Assembly (NCBI GenBank): GCA_021817875.1
Contig: JAKAFQ010000193.1
Location: 1 to 7,433, forward strand
From: Pseudomonadota bacterium
Lineage (GTDB): Bacteria > Pseudomonadota > Gammaproteobacteria > Steroidobacterales > Steroidobacteraceae
DNA: 7,433 nt
Direction: 5' to 3'
A program made the position numbers and the translations under genes. This document shows positions 5,800-7,433 of the stretch, in pieces (positions within the stretch are counted from its first letter, which is position 1; each line of letters starts with the position of its first letter). The notes beneath the pieces are model-generated. The model worked only from the letters and a program-made list of their open reading frames with translations, ran no database searches and was not told the DNA's origin.

Positions 5800-6399
5800 A
5801 TGCGCGAGGCCATCGAGGCATATCCGCTCACGTGGCCGCAGGGCTGGCCACGCAAGCAATCCTACCAGCGCTCACGCGCGAAGTTCTCGACCTCTGGCCG
5901 AGTGCTTTCGGTGATGGACGGGATCCAGCGCGTGCTGCTCGAACTCGAGCGCCTCGGCGTGAAGCGGGATGATCTCGTGATCTCCACAGACATTCCGACG
6001 CGCCTCGACGGCCTGCCGCGGTCGGATCGCACGGTCACCGACCCCGGGGTCGCCGTCTACTGGCTCAAGGGCAAAGCCACCCGCTGCATGGCGATCGACC
6101 GCTACGACCGGGTCGCCGACAACCTGGCCGCGATCGCGGCCACTCTCGAGGCCATGCGCGCGATCGAGCGCCACGGCGGCGCGGAGATTCTCGACCGCGC
6201 ATTCACTGGATTCGTCGCACTGCCCGCGCCCGAGCAATGGTGGCAGGTGCTCGGCATCGCAGAGAACGCGACAGGCGGGGAAATTGATGCCGCATACCGC
6301 CGCCTGGCGGCGCTCCATCACCCGGACCGGGGTGGCGACAGCGCGCAGATGGCGAGGATCAATATCGCTCGGGACCAGGGTCTTGCGGGGTCCTCATGA
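5800..6399 (+). CDS. Phage/element-type protein with C-terminal J domain
   Basis: This is a 199-residue protein. The N-terminal 140 residues match, from memory, a module found beside ssb in proteobacterial prophages and integrative elements: YPLTWPQGWPR (8-18), LVISTDIPTRLDGLPR (59-74), DPGVAVYWLKG (81-91), AIDRYDRVADNLAAIA (98-113) and ILDRAFTGF (130-138). Its activity is unknown to me. Residues 145-195 form a J domain with helix II EIDAAYRRLAALHH and the HPD tripeptide H174-P175-D176, then RGGDSAQMARINIARDQG. J domains stimulate the ATPase of DnaK-type Hsp70 chaperones, so it may recruit host DnaK to element replication complexes, as known for other phage systems; that role is inference. 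The ATG is 9 nt after the ssb stop and has no clear Shine-Dalgarno, so translation is probably coupled to ssb. Its stop overlaps the next gene as ATGA. Confidence 0.85.
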   Translation: MREAIEAYPLTWPQGWPRKQSYQRSRAKFSTSGRVLSVMDGIQRVLLELERLGVKRDDLVISTDIPTRLDGLPRSDRTVTDPGVAVYWLKGKATRCMAIDRYDRVADNLAAIAATLEAMRAIERHGGAEILDRAFTGFVALPAPEQWWQVLGIAENATGGEIDAAYRRLAALHHPDRGGDSAQMARINIARDQGLAGSS

Positions 6400-6779
6400 C
6401 CGCCGAAGAAACTCGCCCACAGCCTGAGACGATCGGGCTCATCGAGGCCGCCGCGCTCTTGCACATTGGGCGGGAGGCACTGCGCACCTTGTGCGAGCGG
6501 GGCGAGATCCCCGCACTCTCCCTCAACCGGAAGCATTGGGTACTGTTGCGTTCGGATGTTCTGGCATACATCGCCCACACCGCTCGCCAGCAGGCCGCCG
6601 CCCGTCGCCGCTCTTGCGAATCTTCCGCGCCGCAGATTGACGTCACGACGGACGGGGAGCCGCGGAAGGGTCGGCCGCGCCGGGAACTGCCTGATCTTGC
6701 TCCCTACGAAACCCGCGCCGGGCTTTCTACCAAAGTCGGGCGGCGAGGTCCGAGGCCCGAAGATTCGCGTAACGCATGA
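6396..6779 (+). CDS. MerR/excisionase-type helix-turn-helix DNA-binding protein
   Basis: This 127-residue protein starts at an ATG overlapping the J-domain gene stop (ATGA). Residues 13-60 form a compact helix-turn-helix domain of the excisionase/MerR-like kind: IGLIEAAALLHIGREALRTL, then CERGEIPALSLNRKHWVLLR (the small wing), then SDVLAYIAHTARQ. The rest (61-127) is basic, Arg/Pro-rich and probably disordered. Proteins of this type bend DNA as excisionases or act as small regulators. Its position next to the recombinase favours excision/directionality, although xis genes are usually shorter and cotranscribed with int, whereas this one converges with it. It could also be the repressor of the palindromic promoter at 38-79. 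The last 53 bp overlap the recombinase 3' end, so the C-terminus is constrained by both genes. Confidence 0.75.
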   Translation: MTAEETRPQPETIGLIEAAALLHIGREALRTLCERGEIPALSLNRKHWVLLRSDVLAYIAHTARQQAAARRRSCESSAPQIDVTTDGEPRKGRPRRELPDLAPYETRAGLSTKVGRRGPRPEDSRNA

Positions 6780-7433
6780 GCATCCGCGGATCTTTGTGAC
6801 CCGTGATCTTTGCGATCTGCGCATCCGATAACGTGGTGCGCTCGTACAGCCTCGAGGTCGCTTCATGGCGAAGGTCGTGAAAGTGCAAGTCGGGGCAGCC
6901 GGCCGCCTCGAAGACACGTGCCCACTGCCGCGACAGCAGCGCCGTTGTTTTTCGAACCGTGCGCGCATCGCCCACGTCCGCACACCAGGGGAATAGGAGC
7001 GCTGAGTCCGCGCGCTCCTCGAGCCACGGCGTCAGTGCGCCGAGCGCCACGGAACTCAAGGGCACCTGGCGCTTACTTCCGTTCTTCGTGCGATCGAGGA
7101 AGATCGTGCGACGCTCGATGTCCACTTGGTCCGCCACCAGCGTGAACAGCTCGCGCATCCGCATCGCCGTTTCGAGTGCCAAGTCAAACAATAGCGCCAG
7201 AGCCGCGCGGTGTTTGAGCACCAGTGCCCGCCCGGCCGTCGACTCCGGCGACTGGCGCCGCCCCGTGATGAGCACCGCGCGGATCGCCTTTTCTTCCTCC
7301 GCTGTCATTCGCCGGTCGCGTTCAGTGTCCGTCTTCGCCCGCCCGCCGCGCGCGACGGTCTCGCGCTCATCCGCTTCGGTGTATGTCGCATATCCGCGTG
7401 GCAATGCGCGCAAGGGGTTCGTAGCCAGCATGC
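6727..7433 (-). CDS. Tyrosine recombinase/integrase, catalytic domain, partial (N-terminus beyond window)
   Basis: The minus-strand frame covers at least 234 residues and stays open to the right edge. Numbering from an internal Met at 7431, the catalytic set is complete: R91 (ETAMRMRELF), K116 (RTKNGSK), H185 and R188 (HDLRH), H212 (TGHKDPRM) and nucleophile Y221 (MRYANL). Full-length phage integrases run about 320-400 residues with an N-terminal arm-binding/SAM-like domain; the visible part begins at the NPLRALPR linker, so roughly 100 residues and the promoter lie outside. The enzyme would integrate and excise the element through site-specific strand exchange; the att site is not visible. 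It converges on the HTH gene, with 53 bp of 3' overlap. The Met at 7431 is very unlikely to be the true start. Confidence 0.93.
   Translation of the reverse strand, partial: MLATNPLRALPRGYATYTEADERETVARGGRAKTDTERDRRMTAEEEKAIRAVLITGRRQSPESTAGRALVLKHRAALALLFDLALETAMRMRELFTLVADQVDIERRTIFLDRTKNGSKRQVPLSSVALGALTPWLEERADSALLFPWCADVGDARTVRKTTALLSRQWARVFEAAGCPDLHFHDLRHEATSRLYERTTLSDAQIAKITGHKDPRMLMRYANLRASDLAARLW

Noticed and set aside
4877..5821. 314-codon open frame on the minus strand
   Set aside because: Arg/Gly/Ala-rich shadow opposite the helicase end and ssb, both of which have strong family motifs.
6788..6820. Direct repeat of GATCTTTG as a possible attachment or binding site
   Set aside because: Two 8-bp copies lie within the conserved TGHKDPRM region of the recombinase and are explained by coding constraint.
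1..7433. CRISPR arrays, tRNA/rRNA genes, insertion sequences, visible att core
   Set aside because: I saw no regularly spaced repeats, no structural RNA motifs, no transposase and no paired att-like repeats; the integrase 5' side, where an att site might lie, is outside the window.

Overview
The window is a high-GC, densely packed accessory segment that looks like one arm of an integrated element: a prophage or phage-derived integrative element of a Pseudomonadota (proteobacterial) host, perhaps a gamma- or betaproteobacterium. The host is inferred from GC content, Shine-Dalgarno usage and the gene families, not from a marker gene. No capsid, tail, lysis, plasmid-replication, rRNA, tRNA or CRISPR sequences are visible.

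Layout. Positions 1-138 are a comparatively AT-rich leader with a sigma70-type promoter (perfect TTGACA, -10 TACACT) embedded in several short inverted repeats. From 139 to 6779 every gene I accept lies on the plus strand, and junctions are either overlaps (GTGA, ATGA, 8 nt, 25 nt) or gaps under 10 nt, so this reads as one polycistronic unit of ten cistrons. In order: an exported HNH-like nuclease; a 25-codon linker ORF; a C5-cytosine DNA methyltransferase with five internal repeats; a small protein resembling VbhA-type Fic antitoxins; a small Cys/His putative zinc-binding protein; a PD-(D/E)XK (VRR-NUC-like) nuclease; a SNF2-type helicase; a single-stranded DNA-binding protein with an unusual tail; a protein with a C-terminal J domain; and a MerR/excisionase-type helix-turn-helix protein. 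A tyrosine recombinase on the minus strand converges on the last gene, overlaps its 3' end by 53 bp, and runs off the right edge.

How they may work together. SSB, SNF2 helicase, nuclease and J-domain protein fit a replication/recombination module. The methyltransferase would modify element or host DNA. The HTH protein and the recombinase are the likely excision/integration pair. The exported nuclease and the antitoxin-like protein look like cargo acting on competitors or the host. Five of the ten start codons are GTG (139, 853, 2605, 2940, 3392). The most interesting points are the orphan VbhA-like protein, the SSB whose DDDIPF tip is buried by a hydrophobic extension, the methyltransferase-nuclease-helicase linkage, and the palindrome-rich promoter.
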